In this document: positions 25,930-34,583 of the stretch, in pieces | Layout of the letters: each line of letters starts with the position of its first letter | Numbering within the stretch: position 1 is the first letter of the stretch | Assembly: GCF_000379065.1 (NCBI RefSeq) | Contig: NZ_KB900614.1 | Span: forward strand, 332,421 to 396,420 | Length of the DNA stretch: 64,000 nucleotides | Reading direction: 5' to 3' | DNA from: Salinispora mooreana | Lineage (GTDB): Bacteria; Actinomycetota; Actinomycetes; Mycobacteriales; Micromonosporaceae | Translations under genes and position numbers: made by a program | Notes under the pieces: model-generated | Told to the model about the DNA's origin: nothing | Databases searched by the model: none | Seen by the model: only the letters and a program-made list of their open reading frames with translations

Positions 25930-26138
25930 ACTACTGCTGACAGTACACCCTCCCGCCGACAAAGACACAACGTGCGCCGCGGTCGCCGCACGTCGGACGG
26001 GTCGGATGCCGCCGCACCACCGCAGTCAACCTGGCGGCCTGACCGCCGTGGTCGCCACCTCGGGCTCGCCCGCCCACCGACCACCACCGCTGGCGTGGCC
26101 AACGAAACCGCCTGGGGCGCACCGGGAAGAATGGTCGG

Positions 26139-26627
26139 ATGCACCCACACCCGAAAGTACGGGCGACACAGGAGGCGCTGGACGGCGCTGGCGTACTCGA
26201 CGGCTCTGGCGCACCCAGCCTCGTCCGCCTGCTGCCCGACGCCGTCCACACCGCCGCGGCAGCCGCCGCCGCACTCGATGTCGAGGTCGGCCAGATCGCC
26301 AACTCCCTGGTCTTCGAGACAGACGACGGGCCGCTGCTGGTGCTGACCTCCGGGGCACACCGGGTGGACACCGTCGGCCTCGCCGCGGCGATCGGCGTCA
26401 CCCGACTCCGGCGGGCCACGCCGGAGTTCGTCCGCGAACACACCGGACAGGTCATCGGTGGCGTCGCCCCGGTCGGCCACCCCCGGCCACTGCGCACCCT
26501 GGTGGACACCACCCTCGACAAGTACGACGAGATCTGGGCTGCCGGCGGCGTACCCCGCGCGGTCTTCCCCACCACCTATCCGGAGCTGCTGCGGGTAACC
26601 GGCGGCACACCGGCCGAGGTGGCGTGA
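26139..26627 (+). CDS. YbaK/EbsC-family aminoacyl-tRNA deacylase
   Basis: A 162-residue protein of the YbaK/ProX family that hydrolyses misacylated tRNAs. Family features include VGQIANSLVFETDDGPLLVLTSGAHRVD (with the invariant Lys of some members replaced) and HTGQVIGGVAPVGHP near 103-117, which forms the editing pocket. DKYDEIWAAGGVPRAVFPTTYPELLRVTGG closes the fold. The ATG lies behind a weak GGAAG. Six bases separate its stop from the CrtA-like gene, so it heads the carotenoid operon by position, though no functional link is apparent. Confidence 0.88.
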   Translation: MHPHPKVRATQEALDGAGVLDGSGAPSLVRLLPDAVHTAAAAAAALDVEVGQIANSLVFETDDGPLLVLTSGAHRVDTVGLAAAIGVTRLRRATPEFVREHTGQVIGGVAPVGHPRPLRTLVDTTLDKYDEIWAAGGVPRAVFPTTYPELLRVTGGTPAEVA

Positions 26628-26633
26628 GCGGGC

Positions 26634-27392
26634 TTGTCGAACGAGCCCCGCCCGGTCAACCGCCGGGCGCCGGTCCCCGAGTTGGTCACCCTGCACGTGT
26701 GGCGGACCAGCCGAGCCGGGCTGCCCCGGGCGCTGGCCCGGATGGCGGTCGATCCGCGCCGGCTCCGCGCGCTGCCCGGCGTCCGCTTCGCCAAACTGCT
26801 CGGCACCGGGGCCGGCACCGGCTTCGGTCCCCGCGACGCGGACCTGACCCGGTGGGCGGCGCTGACGGTGTGGGACTCCCCCGCCGCGGCCACCGGCTTC
26901 GCCGACTCCCGGGTGGGACGGGCCTGGACGCGCATCGCCCGCGCCGCCGTCCGAATCGACCTACGCCCGCTCACCAGCCGGGGCGAATGGTCCGGCCGGC
27001 AGCCGTTCGGCGACCCGCCAGGCGGGCGATCCAACGGCCCGGTGCTGGCACTGACCCGGGCCCGGCTCCGCCCCGCCCGAGCGGTCGCCTTCTGGCGGGC
27101 GGTACCCCCCGTGGCCCACGCGCTGCACACCGCACCCGGCCTGCTCGCCCGCTTCGGGGTCGGCGAGGCGCCGCTGGGCTGGCAGGGCACGGTCAGCGTG
27201 TGGCGCACCCCGGCGGAGCTCGTCGCATTCGCGTACCGTCACCCCGAGCATCGTGCCGCGATCATGCGAACCCCCACTGAGGGGTGGTACGCGGAGGAAC
27301 TCTTCGCCCGTTTCGAGGTACGCGACGTGGTCGGTGACCGGACGGTGCTGGGCTGGACCACGGGCGGCGAGACGAAGGTGGGGACGGTATGA
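26634..27392 (+). CDS. Spheroidene monooxygenase (CrtA)-like protein
   Basis: 252 residues resembling the CrtA family, with a duplicated ferredoxin-like (ABM-type) fold. The first half holds VTLHVWRTSRAGLPRALARM and FAKLLGTGAGTGFGPRDADLTRWAALTVWDS; the second holds LALTRARLRPARAVAFWRAVPPVAHAL and GWQGTVSVWRTPAELVAFAYRHPEHRAAI. CrtA oxidises C-2 of acyclic carotenoid ends in purple bacteria. It sits in an operon with cruF, cruC and crtD genes, which act on the same kind of end group. The TTG at 26634 is the only start upstream of the first conserved strand. Its stop overlaps the next ATG. Confidence 0.75.
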   Translation: MSNEPRPVNRRAPVPELVTLHVWRTSRAGLPRALARMAVDPRRLRALPGVRFAKLLGTGAGTGFGPRDADLTRWAALTVWDSPAAATGFADSRVGRAWTRIARAAVRIDLRPLTSRGEWSGRQPFGDPPGGRSNGPVLALTRARLRPARAVAFWRAVPPVAHALHTAPGLLARFGVGEAPLGWQGTVSVWRTPAELVAFAYRHPEHRAAIMRTPTEGWYAEELFARFEVRDVVGDRTVLGWTTGGETKVGTV

Positions 27393-27958
27393 GGCTGGTG
27401 CGGTGGACACCGGACGACCTCGTTCGGCGACTGGACGACGTGGTGGCCGTCTACGGCGAGGCGATGGGATACCGCGCCGACCTGCTCAAGGCGCGGCGCG
27501 GCTACATCGCCTCCCACGTCCGCCGCCCGGGCTTCCGCGCTGTCGCCAGCCTCACCTCCGAAGGCCACCTGGCCGGATTCGGCTACGGATACCACGGGAG
27601 GCCCGGCCAGTGGTGGCACGACCAGGTAGGGCGGATGCTGGACCCGGCCACCCGCCGCCGCTGGCTGGCCAGCTGCTTCGAGGTGGTCGAGCTACATGTC
27701 CGACCGCCCGCACAGGGGCACGGGCTGGGTGCCGGCCAGCTGCGCGCCCTGCTCGGGATAGCGGAGGGGAGTACCACCCTGTTGTCCACCCCGGAGGCAG
27801 ACGAGCAACGCTCCCGGGCCTGGCGACTGTACCGACGCTTCGGCTTCGTTGACGTCCTGCGCGACTTCCGCTTCCCCGGTGACGAACGACTGTTCGGGGT
27901 GCTCGGCCGGGACCTGCCGCTCCCTCCACCCGCCGCCTCCGGAAGGGCCCCCACATGA
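27389..27958 (+). CDS. GNAT-family N-acetyltransferase
   Basis: 189 residues of the GNAT fold. The acetyl-CoA binding segment is VELHVRPPAQGHGLGAGQLRALLG (R/Q-x-x-G-x-G/A type) at about 101-124. TLLSTPEADEQRSRAWRLYRRFGFVDV provides beta5 to beta7. It overlaps the CrtA-like gene upstream and the cruF gene downstream by four bases each, so it is embedded in the carotenoid operon. Its substrate is unknown, and a link to pigment synthesis is only positional. Confidence 0.85.
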   Translation: MRLVRWTPDDLVRRLDDVVAVYGEAMGYRADLLKARRGYIASHVRRPGFRAVASLTSEGHLAGFGYGYHGRPGQWWHDQVGRMLDPATRRRWLASCFEVVELHVRPPAQGHGLGAGQLRALLGIAEGSTTLLSTPEADEQRSRAWRLYRRFGFVDVLRDFRFPGDERLFGVLGRDLPLPPPAASGRAPT

Positions 27959-28833
27959 CCCGGCCCACCGCCCTACCGGGGAACACCCTCCGGATCGTCT
28001 GGGCGCTGTTGGCCGTGCTGGTGCTGGCGCAGATCTGCTACCCCCTGACCACGGGGCAGACCCGAGCCCGGCTGACCGTCGCCACAGTCCTGCTCGGCTA
28101 CCTGCTCTCGGTTGGTCACACGCTGCTCAGCCGGGGTCCCCGGACAGCGGCAGCGTTGCTCGCCGTGGTCACCGGCGGCGGCTTCGCCATCGAGGCGCTC
28201 GGCGTGGCCACCGGGTTCCCGTTCGGCAGCTACGACTACGCGGAACAGCTCGGGCCGAAGCTGGCCGGGGTGCCGCTGATCATCCCACTCGCCTGGACCT
28301 GGATGGCCTGGCCCGCCTGGCTGACCGCGGTCCGCCTCACCGGCGGCGGGCCGACCAGGGGCACCGGGCCGGCTGTCCGCCGAATTGCGCTGGCAGCGGT
28401 CGGACTGGCCGCCTGGGATCTCTTCCTCGACCCGCAGATGGTCGCCGAGGGGCACTGGGCCTGGCGGAACGCCACCCCCGCGCTGCCCGGCCTGCCCGGC
28501 ATCCCCATCAGCAACTACCTGGGCTGGCTGCTCTTCGCGGTGCTGGTGATGGCCGCCCTGCGGCCACTGGCCGGCACCGCCGTGGCCACCACCGACAGCC
28601 GCGACGCTCCGATGCTCGCGCTCTATCTGTGGACGTACGGCTCCAGCGTGCTGGCCCACGCCGTCTTCCTCGACCTGCCCGCCTCGGCCGGGTGGGGCGC
28701 AGCGGTTATGGCGCTGACCGCGGTGCCGCTGGCGGTGACGCTGCTGCCCCGACGCCTCCGGCCGACGCTGCTGCCCCGACGCGGCCGGACGACACCAGTG
28801 GGCCGGCGACGTCGCGCCGACACATCGGTATGA
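27955..28833 (+). CDS. cruF: Carotenoid 1',2'-hydratase, CruF type (DUF422)
   Basis: A 292-residue multi-pass membrane protein with about seven hydrophobic segments. It has the DUF422/CruF motifs TGGGFAIEALGVATGFPFGSYDYAEQLGPKLAGVPLIIPLAW and WDLFLDPQMVAEGHWAW, with conserved Asp, His and Glu in the membrane. CruF adds water across the terminal 1',2' double bond of an acyclic carotenoid end, creating the tertiary hydroxyl that is then glycosylated. The ATG overlaps the GNAT stop. The C-terminal 30 residues are Arg-rich. Next come a glycosyltransferase and a desaturase. Confidence 0.9.
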   Translation: MTRPTALPGNTLRIVWALLAVLVLAQICYPLTTGQTRARLTVATVLLGYLLSVGHTLLSRGPRTAAALLAVVTGGGFAIEALGVATGFPFGSYDYAEQLGPKLAGVPLIIPLAWTWMAWPAWLTAVRLTGGGPTRGTGPAVRRIALAAVGLAAWDLFLDPQMVAEGHWAWRNATPALPGLPGIPISNYLGWLLFAVLVMAALRPLAGTAVATTDSRDAPMLALYLWTYGSSVLAHAVFLDLPASAGWGAAVMALTAVPLAVTLLPRRLRPTLLPRRGRTTPVGRRRRADTSV

Positions 28834-28885
28834 GCGATCCGGCCCGGCGTCTCGCCGCCGGCCCCCGCCGAGGTGGGGCGCCGAC

Positions 28886-30013
28886 ATGATCCTGTTGCTG
28901 GCGATACTGGCCGGCGTGGCCGCGCTGACCACACACGCCCTGGTCAACGCCGGCCGTTGGCTGCGCCGCCCGGTCGGGACGCCGGCGCTGGTGACCGAAC
29001 CGGTGGCGGTGCTGCTGCCGCTGCGCAACGAGGCCGCCCGAGTCACCCCGTGTCTGCGCGCACTGCTGGCCCAGCGCGGTGTGCCACAGCTACAGATCGT
29101 GGTGCTCGACGACGGGTCAACCGACGGCACCCACGAGGTCGTCCGCACGGTCGCCGGCGACGACCCCCGGGTCACCCTGCTCGACGGCGACGCTCCACCG
29201 CCGGGTTGGCTGGGCAAGCCGCACGCCTGCTGGCAGCTCGCCGCCCGGGCCGACCCGGCCGCCACCGTGTTGGTCTTCGTCGACGCCGACGTGGTGCTCG
29301 CCCCCCACGCCGTGGCCGCGGCGGTCTGCGAGCTACGGGCCGCGCGGGTGGCGCTGCTGTCGCCGTACCCCCGAATCCTGGTTGCGACGGTGGCAGACCG
29401 GCTGGTTCAGCCGTTGTTGCAGTGGTTGTGGCTGACGTTCCTGCCGCTGCCCGCGATGGAGCGGTCGGCCCGGCCGTCCCTGGCCGCGGCCGGTGGGCAG
29501 TTCCTGGTCGTAGACCGGGCCGGGTACACCACCGCAGGTGGACACGCGGCGGTGTCCGACCGGGTCCTGGAGGATCTCGAGTTGGCCCGGGCGGTCAAGC
29601 GGTCCGGCGGCCAGATCGCCCTCGCCGACGGCTCACAGCTGGCCACCTGCCGGATGTACGACGACTGGCCACAGCTACGCGACGGCTACTCGAAGTCGCT
29701 GTGGGCCTCGTTCGGTCGTCCCTCGGCGGCAGCCACGGTGGTCGCGCTGCTGCTGCTGCTCTACACCGCCCCGGCGCTGGTCGCCGTGGCCGCGCTGATC
29801 GGCGGTGCGCCGGGGGCAGCCGCCGTCGCCGCCGGAGCCTACCTGCTCGGGGTCGCCGGGCGGGTGATCAGCGCCCGGGCGACCGGCGGTCGGTGGTGGC
29901 CGGACGCGTTGGGGCACCCCGCGTCGGTAGCGGTTCTCGGTTGGCTGACCCTGCGGTCGTACCATCTGCGGAAGCGACGGCGCCTGAGCTGGCGGGGCCG
30001 TCCGGTCGGCTAG
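28886..30013 (+). CDS. cruC: Family 2 glycosyltransferase, CruC type (carotenoid glycosylation)
   Basis: 375 residues. An N-terminal membrane helix precedes a GT2 domain with VAVLLPLRNEAARV, VVLDDGSTDGT, the DxD-type VFVDADVV and the acceptor region ending SDRVLEDLELARAVKRSGG. The Q/RxxRW-like position reads WPQLRDGYSKSLWASFG. Two or more C-terminal helices follow. In the pathway it should transfer a sugar to the 1'-hydroxyl made by CruF. It starts 52 bases after cruF with GAGGTGGGG upstream of the ATG. The sugar donor cannot be read from sequence. Confidence 0.82.
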   Translation: MILLLAILAGVAALTTHALVNAGRWLRRPVGTPALVTEPVAVLLPLRNEAARVTPCLRALLAQRGVPQLQIVVLDDGSTDGTHEVVRTVAGDDPRVTLLDGDAPPPGWLGKPHACWQLAARADPAATVLVFVDADVVLAPHAVAAAVCELRAARVALLSPYPRILVATVADRLVQPLLQWLWLTFLPLPAMERSARPSLAAAGGQFLVVDRAGYTTAGGHAAVSDRVLEDLELARAVKRSGGQIALADGSQLATCRMYDDWPQLRDGYSKSLWASFGRPSAAATVVALLLLLYTAPALVAVAALIGGAPGAAAVAAGAYLLGVAGRVISARATGGRWWPDALGHPASVAVLGWLTLRSYHLRKRRRLSWRGRPVG

Positions 30014-30023
30014 GAGGCACACC

Positions 30024-31511
30024 ATGGCGCGAGTCGTGATCGTCGGCGCCGGGGTGGGTGGCCTGGCCACCGCCGCCCGACTGGCCACCACCGGGCACCA
30101 GGTCACCCTCCTGGAGCAGGGTGACACGGTGGGCGGCAAGCTCGGCCGGTACGTACACGACACGCCCGCCGGCCCCTTCCACTTCGACACCGGGCCCAGC
30201 CTGCTGACCCTGCCCCAGGTATTCCACGACCTGTTCGAGGCCACCGGAGCGAAGCTCGACGAATACCTGGACCCGGTCCCACTCGACCCGATCGTGCGAC
30301 ACGTCTTCCCCCAGGGTGGACCAATGCTCGATTCATGCGCCGACTCCGACGAGTTCGCCGCCCGCATCGGCGCGGCCTTCGGCGAGCGGGCCGCCGCCCA
30401 GTGGCGGCGCCTCTGGCGGCGTGCCGAGCGGGTCTGGACGGCCTCGGAACGGGATGTCCTGCGCCGCCGGGTCGACTCGCCCCGAGACCTGGCGATGCTG
30501 GCCTGGCGGCTGGGTGACCTGGCCGCTATCGGGCCGGGCCGCACGCTACGTGGACTCGGCCGCGCCCACCTGTCCGACCCCCGGCTCCGGATGCTGCTCG
30601 ACCGGTACGCGACGTACGCCGGAACCGACCCGCGCCGGGCGCCGGCGGCCCTCGTCGCCGTCCCGTACGCCGAGCTGGCCTTCGGCGGTTGGTACCTCCG
30701 CGGCGGCCTGGGCACCCTCGCCGACGCCCTGCTGACCCGCTGCCTGGACCTCGGGGTGGTGGTTCGGACCGGCGTCCGGGTCACCCGGATCGACGCGGCG
30801 GGCGGACGGGTGCACGGCGTACGCCTCGCCGGCGTGAACGCCCCCGTGCCGGCCGATGTGGTGGTGTCCAACGTTGACGCGCTCACCCTCTACCAGGACC
30901 TGCTGCCCACCCCACGACGACTGGCCGCGTTGACCGACCGCAGCCTCGCCGGCTTCGTGCTGCTGCTCGGCGTGCGCGGGGACTCTGGGCTGGCCCACCA
31001 CAACGTCTTCTTCCCCGACGGCTACGACGGCGAGTTCGACGCGGTCTTCGGGGCACCCGGGCGGGGGGTTCGGGCGCGCCCGGCCCCGGACCCGACGGTC
31101 TTTGTCACCGTGGCCGCCGACGAGGCGGTCCGCCCGGCTGGGCACGAGGCGTGGTTCGTGCTGGTCAACGCCGCTCGGCAGGGCACCGCTGCCGCTGCTG
31201 TCGACTGGCGACGCCCCGGCCTCGCCGAGGCGTACGCGGACCGGATCCTGGACGTGTTGGCCGCGCGGGGAGTCGACGTACGGGACCGGCTGCTGTTCCG
31301 GGAGATTCGTACGCCGGCCGACCTGGGCACTGCGACGGGCACACCGGGCGGCGCGATCTACGGCACCACGGGCAGCCTGCTCCGCCCACCAAACCGGGGA
31401 CCGGGCCGTGGGCTGTGGCTGGTCGGTGGCTCCTGCCATCCGGGCGGGGGGCTGCCGATGGTCGCCCTCTCCGCCCAGATCGTCGCCGACTCCATCGGCC
31501 CTGCCTGGTAG
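30024..31511 (+). CDS. crtD: CrtI-family carotenoid desaturase, probable 3',4'-desaturase (CrtD)
   Basis: A 495-residue FAD-dependent desaturase. The N-terminal dinucleotide motif is VVIVGAGVGGLATAARLA, followed by TLLEQGDTVGGKLG and FHFDTGPSLLTLP. The C-terminal FAD motif is RGLWLVGGSCHPGGGLPMVALSAQIVADSI. All are typical of CrtI, CrtD and CrtN enzymes. The operon context with cruF and cruC favours CrtD-type 3',4'-desaturation of an already hydrated end over phytoene desaturation. It starts behind GGAGG ten bases after cruC and is the last gene of the operon. Confidence 0.87.
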   Translation: MARVVIVGAGVGGLATAARLATTGHQVTLLEQGDTVGGKLGRYVHDTPAGPFHFDTGPSLLTLPQVFHDLFEATGAKLDEYLDPVPLDPIVRHVFPQGGPMLDSCADSDEFAARIGAAFGERAAAQWRRLWRRAERVWTASERDVLRRRVDSPRDLAMLAWRLGDLAAIGPGRTLRGLGRAHLSDPRLRMLLDRYATYAGTDPRRAPAALVAVPYAELAFGGWYLRGGLGTLADALLTRCLDLGVVVRTGVRVTRIDAAGGRVHGVRLAGVNAPVPADVVVSNVDALTLYQDLLPTPRRLAALTDRSLAGFVLLLGVRGDSGLAHHNVFFPDGYDGEFDAVFGAPGRGVRARPAPDPTVFVTVAADEAVRPAGHEAWFVLVNAARQGTAAAAVDWRRPGLAEAYADRILDVLAARGVDVRDRLLFREIRTPADLGTATGTPGGAIYGTTGSLLRPPNRGPGRGLWLVGGSCHPGGGLPMVALSAQIVADSIGPAW

Positions 31512-31513
31512 CG

Positions 31514-31542
31514 GGTAGGCGCGGTCCGCCGATACGCCTACC
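31514..31542. terminator. Candidate terminator between crtD and the CDP-alcohol phosphotransferase
   Basis: GGTAGGCG (31514-31521) and CGCCTACC (31535-31542) pair perfectly around a 13-base loop, three bases after the crtD stop, between convergent genes. No T-run. Confidence 0.5.
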
Positions 31543-31617
31543 GCACGGTGTCCCGGCTCGCAGGCGGCTCCGGTGGCCGTTCCCCGCACCTCGAACCCGG
31601 CTCCGGGGCCGCGAGCG

Positions 31618-32307
31618 TCAGCCGACGTTGATCAGTGCGCCCCGGACGGCGGCCATAAGCTGTCCGAGGCCGAAGCCGGCCAGTAGCGCCCAGACCGCGC
31701 TCGCCATGGTGATGGTGCCCGCGGCCAGGTCCGGCTCGATCAACCCGGCCAGCCCGGCCAGCAGCAGGCCGACCAGGGCCACCACGACCCGGGTCGGCCG
31801 CTCCCCCACAGTCACCGCACCGATCTCTCGCATTCCGGCGGAGGTTGCCCGGGCCCGCACGTACTCATGCAGCCAGGAGAGCGCACCACCGGCGGCCACC
31901 AGCGCGCCGGGCGCGCCGAGCAGCCAGAACGCGACCAGCCAGGCCGCCTCACCGAGCCGGTCAGCCACCGAGTCGTAGACGTACCCGAGCCGGGTGGTGC
32001 GGTTGCTCACCACCGCGACCGCGCCATCGAGACTGTCCGCCACCGAGGCGAGCAGCACCAGCAACGCGCCGAGGAAGGGCCCGTTCTGTGGGCGTACCGC
32101 GACCAGCGGCACGCCGAAGCAGAGCAGCACCCCGGCGACGGTGACCGCGGTCGGGGTGACCCGCAGCCGACCCAGCACGTAGCCCCCGTGGTACGCGAGA
32201 CGCAGCCAGGCACGGACGGGCGGGGCCGCGGTGCGCGGATCGAACCCACCGTGCAGGCGCGCCCAGGCCGTGGCGTACTGGTCCCAGTTCAGCTGTCTGC
32301 CCACCAC
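31618..32307 (-). CDS. CDP-alcohol phosphatidyltransferase family membrane protein
   Basis: 229 residues, about six hydrophobic segments. The CDP-alcohol phosphotransferase motif is seen as DGAVAVVSNRTTRLG then YVYDSVAD. All four Asp/Gly anchor positions are kept, but the Arg of the canonical DGxxAR is Val. Enzymes of this family join a CDP-linked group to an alcohol in phospholipid or inositol-lipid synthesis; the substrate is unknown, and the Val substitution may change specificity. It starts 44 bases after metF and is probably co-transcribed with it. Confidence 0.85.
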   Translation of the reverse strand: MVGRQLNWDQYATAWARLHGGFDPRTAAPPVRAWLRLAYHGGYVLGRLRVTPTAVTVAGVLLCFGVPLVAVRPQNGPFLGALLVLLASVADSLDGAVAVVSNRTTRLGYVYDSVADRLGEAAWLVAFWLLGAPGALVAAGGALSWLHEYVRARATSAGMREIGAVTVGERPTRVVVALVGLLLAGLAGLIEPDLAAGTITMASAVWALLAGFGLGQLMAAVRGALINVG

Positions 32308-32351
32308 GGATCAACCGTCGCACCGATCGCACGGTGTCGTGGCGCGTCTGG

Positions 32352-33269
32352 TCACCCTGGGGTGCTGACTCGCAGATTCCGCCAGATCTCCCGGGTCGCT
32401 GTGGACCGGTTGAAGGTGATGAAGTGGATGCCGGGAACCCCCTCGTCCAACAGCCGCTGACACATCTCGCTGGCCTGCTCGACACCGAGCTGGCGGACCG
32501 CCTCCGGGTCATCCGCCACCCGCTCGAAGCGCGCGGCCAGGGCCGGCGGGAACGGCGCGCCGGAGAGCTGCTCCGACCGCTCGATGGTGTTGATCTTCGT
32601 TACCGGCATCACACCGGGGATGAGCGGTGTGTCACAGCCCGCCACGACCACCCGGTCCCGCAGCCGAAGGTACTCATCCGCGTCGAAGAACATCTGAGTG
32701 ATCGCGAACTCGGCTCCGGCCCGGCACTTGCGGACGAAGTACGCCGTGTCGGAGTCGATGTCGGGCGAGCGGGGGTGCTTGTACGGGAAGGCGGCAACGC
32801 CGACGCTGAAGTCACCCGCGTCGCGGACCAGGCGGACCAGGTCCTCCGCGTAGTCCACGCCGTCCGGGTGTGGGATCCACTCGCCGGTGGGGTCGCCGGG
32901 CGGATCGCCGCGCACGGCGAGCACGTTACGCACGCCCGCAGCAGCCAACCGTCCGATCACGTGACGCAGCTCGGCCACCGAGTGGTTGACTGCGGTCAGG
33001 TGCGCCATCGGCAGCAGCGTGGTCTCGGTGGCGACCCGTTCGGTAACCGCCACGGTCGTGTCCCGGGTTGAGCCACCGGCGCCGTAGGTGATCGAGACGA
33101 ACGACGGACGCAGCGACTCCAGCTCCCGAATGGCCTGCCAGAGCAGCCGCTCGCCCTGCGCTGTCTTCGGGGGCATGAACTCGAAGGAGAAGGTCGGCCG
33201 GCGGTCGCGGATCAGCTCCCCGATCGCCGGCTGCGGATTGGGGAGAACCGATGGAAGACCAAGCGCCAC
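32352..33269 (-). CDS. metF: Methylenetetrahydrofolate reductase
   Basis: A 305-residue TIM-barrel flavoenzyme that reduces 5,10-methylene-THF to 5-methyl-THF for methionine synthesis. Family features are TFSFEFMPPKT near 26-36, FVSITYGAGGSTRD, VLAVRGDPPGD and AEFAITQMFFDADEY. The GTG at 33269 is the best in-frame start; TAGAGT ends six bases upstream, suggesting a leaderless mRNA. It diverges from the GGPP synthase gene. I recall M. tuberculosis having a metF-like gene next to idsA2, the same order. Confidence 0.94.
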   Translation of the reverse strand: MALGLPSVLPNPQPAIGELIRDRRPTFSFEFMPPKTAQGERLLWQAIRELESLRPSFVSITYGAGGSTRDTTVAVTERVATETTLLPMAHLTAVNHSVAELRHVIGRLAAAGVRNVLAVRGDPPGDPTGEWIPHPDGVDYAEDLVRLVRDAGDFSVGVAAFPYKHPRSPDIDSDTAYFVRKCRAGAEFAITQMFFDADEYLRLRDRVVVAGCDTPLIPGVMPVTKINTIERSEQLSGAPFPPALAARFERVADDPEAVRQLGVEQASEMCQRLLDEGVPGIHFITFNRSTATREIWRNLRVSTPG

Positions 33270-33275
33270 GCCATG

Positions 33276-33281
33276 ACTCTA
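33276..33281 (-). promoter_or_regulatory. -10 hexamer TAGAGT of metF
   Basis: TAGAGT matches TANNNT, with a six-base spacer to the GTG start and no Shine-Dalgarno between them. Confidence 0.45.
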
Positions 33282-33337
33282 GCGGCGTACGGCCGCGTTC
33301 CCTAGACCTTTCCCCACCGCAAACGGTAACAAGGGGC

Positions 33338-33385
33338 ACGGCACGGCCGACACCACGCAACACGGCACAGTCGACACCACGCGGT
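33338..33385. repeat. Imperfect 24-base tandem duplication in the metF / GGPP synthase promoter region
   Basis: ACGGCAC and CGACACCACGC recur in two adjacent 24-base units (33338-33361 and 33362-33385), about 75% identical. It lies between the two leaderless promoters. Confidence 0.5.
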
Positions 33386-33438
33386 AAGGCACGGCGCGTC
33401 GCCAGGCCGCCGATGCGTCGCCGGCCGTAGCGACCGAC

Positions 33439-33444
33439 TAGCGT
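33439..33444 (+). promoter_or_regulatory. -10 hexamer TAGCGT of the GGPP synthase gene
   Basis: TAGCGT is followed by a six-base spacer and the GTG start at 33451, with no ribosome site, the leaderless arrangement. Confidence 0.5.
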
Positions 33445-33450
33445 CAGGGC

Positions 33451-34533
33451 GTGACCTACGCTGCTCCTGTCTCCCCGGTGGACCGTGCCGGGCTTCGGCA
33501 ACGCGTCAACAAGGCACTGGCCGACTTCCTGGTGACTCGACGTGCCTGGATGACCGACGTTGACGCTTCCCTCGCCCCGTTGGCCGACGCGGTCGAGGCA
33601 TTCGTTCTCGGCGGCGGCAAGCGGCTACGGCCCGCCTTCGCCTACTGGGGCTACCGGGGCGCTGGTGGGGTCGACACCGAACAGGTGGCGACCGCCCTGG
33701 CCGCGTTGGAGTTCGTGCAGGCCAGCGCGTTGATTCACGATGACCTGATCGACCGTTCGGACACCCGGCGGGGGGAGCCGGCGGTGCACCTGCGGTTCGC
33801 CGCCCGACACCGGTCGGCGGACTGGGACGGAGACGCGGACGGATTCGGTACCGCGGCGGCCATCCTCCTGGGCGACCTGTGCCTCGTCTGGTCGGATGAG
33901 CTGCTGCACTCCGCCGGACTGGACCCGCACACCGTCGCCCGGGCCCGGCCGGTGTTCGACCAGATGCGGACCGAGGTCACCGTGGGCCAGTATCTCGACG
34001 TGCTGACCCAGGCCACCGGGGACACGTCGGTCGAGCGGGCCGGCAAGGTCGCCCGCTACAAGTCGGCGAAGTACACCGTCGAACGCCCGCTGCTGCTCGG
34101 CGCCGCACTGGCCGACGCCACCCCCGAGGTTCACGCGGCGTACTCGGCGTACGGGCTGCCGCTGGGTGAGGCCTTCCAGCTACGCGACGATGTGCTGGGG
34201 ATCTTTGGTGACCCAGCACAGACCGGCAAACCAGCCGGCGACGACCTCCGCGAGGGAAAGCGGACATTCCTGGTGGCGGCGGCGTTGGAGATGGTCGACG
34301 CCACCGGTCGGGAGGTACTGCTCGATGGCCTCGGCGACTCCGACCTCGACGACGCGGGGGTGACCCGGCTGCGGGAACTGATCGGCGCCAGCGGCGCGCT
34401 CGGCCGCGCCGAGCAGCGGATCCAGGAGCTCACCGACACCGCGCTCGCCGCACTGTCCACGGTTGACCTCGACACCGAGGCGCACCAGGCCCTGGCCGAC
34501 CTCGCCATCGCCGCCACCCGCCGCCCTGCCTGA
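33451..34533 (+). CDS. idsA: Geranylgeranyl / polyprenyl diphosphate synthase
   Basis: A 360-residue trans-isoprenyl diphosphate synthase. The first Asp-rich motif is DDLID at 97-101 (after IH), and the second is DDVLGIFGD at about 246-254. GGGKRLRP near 54-61 binds isopentenyl diphosphate. No bulky aromatic immediately before the first Asp-rich motif blocks chain growth (SALIHDD), in keeping with a GGPP-length or longer product. The product could feed carotenoids, menaquinone or lipids. In M. tuberculosis idsA2 occupies the equivalent place. Confidence 0.92.
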   Translation: MTYAAPVSPVDRAGLRQRVNKALADFLVTRRAWMTDVDASLAPLADAVEAFVLGGGKRLRPAFAYWGYRGAGGVDTEQVATALAALEFVQASALIHDDLIDRSDTRRGEPAVHLRFAARHRSADWDGDADGFGTAAAILLGDLCLVWSDELLHSAGLDPHTVARARPVFDQMRTEVTVGQYLDVLTQATGDTSVERAGKVARYKSAKYTVERPLLLGAALADATPEVHAAYSAYGLPLGEAFQLRDDVLGIFGDPAQTGKPAGDDLREGKRTFLVAAALEMVDATGREVLLDGLGDSDLDDAGVTRLRELIGASGALGRAEQRIQELTDTALAALSTVDLDTEAHQALADLAIAATRRPA

Positions 34534-34583
34534 CCCCCACCCCATCCAGCCAGACGACCGGACCGGGCGGGGGACCGCCGCGG

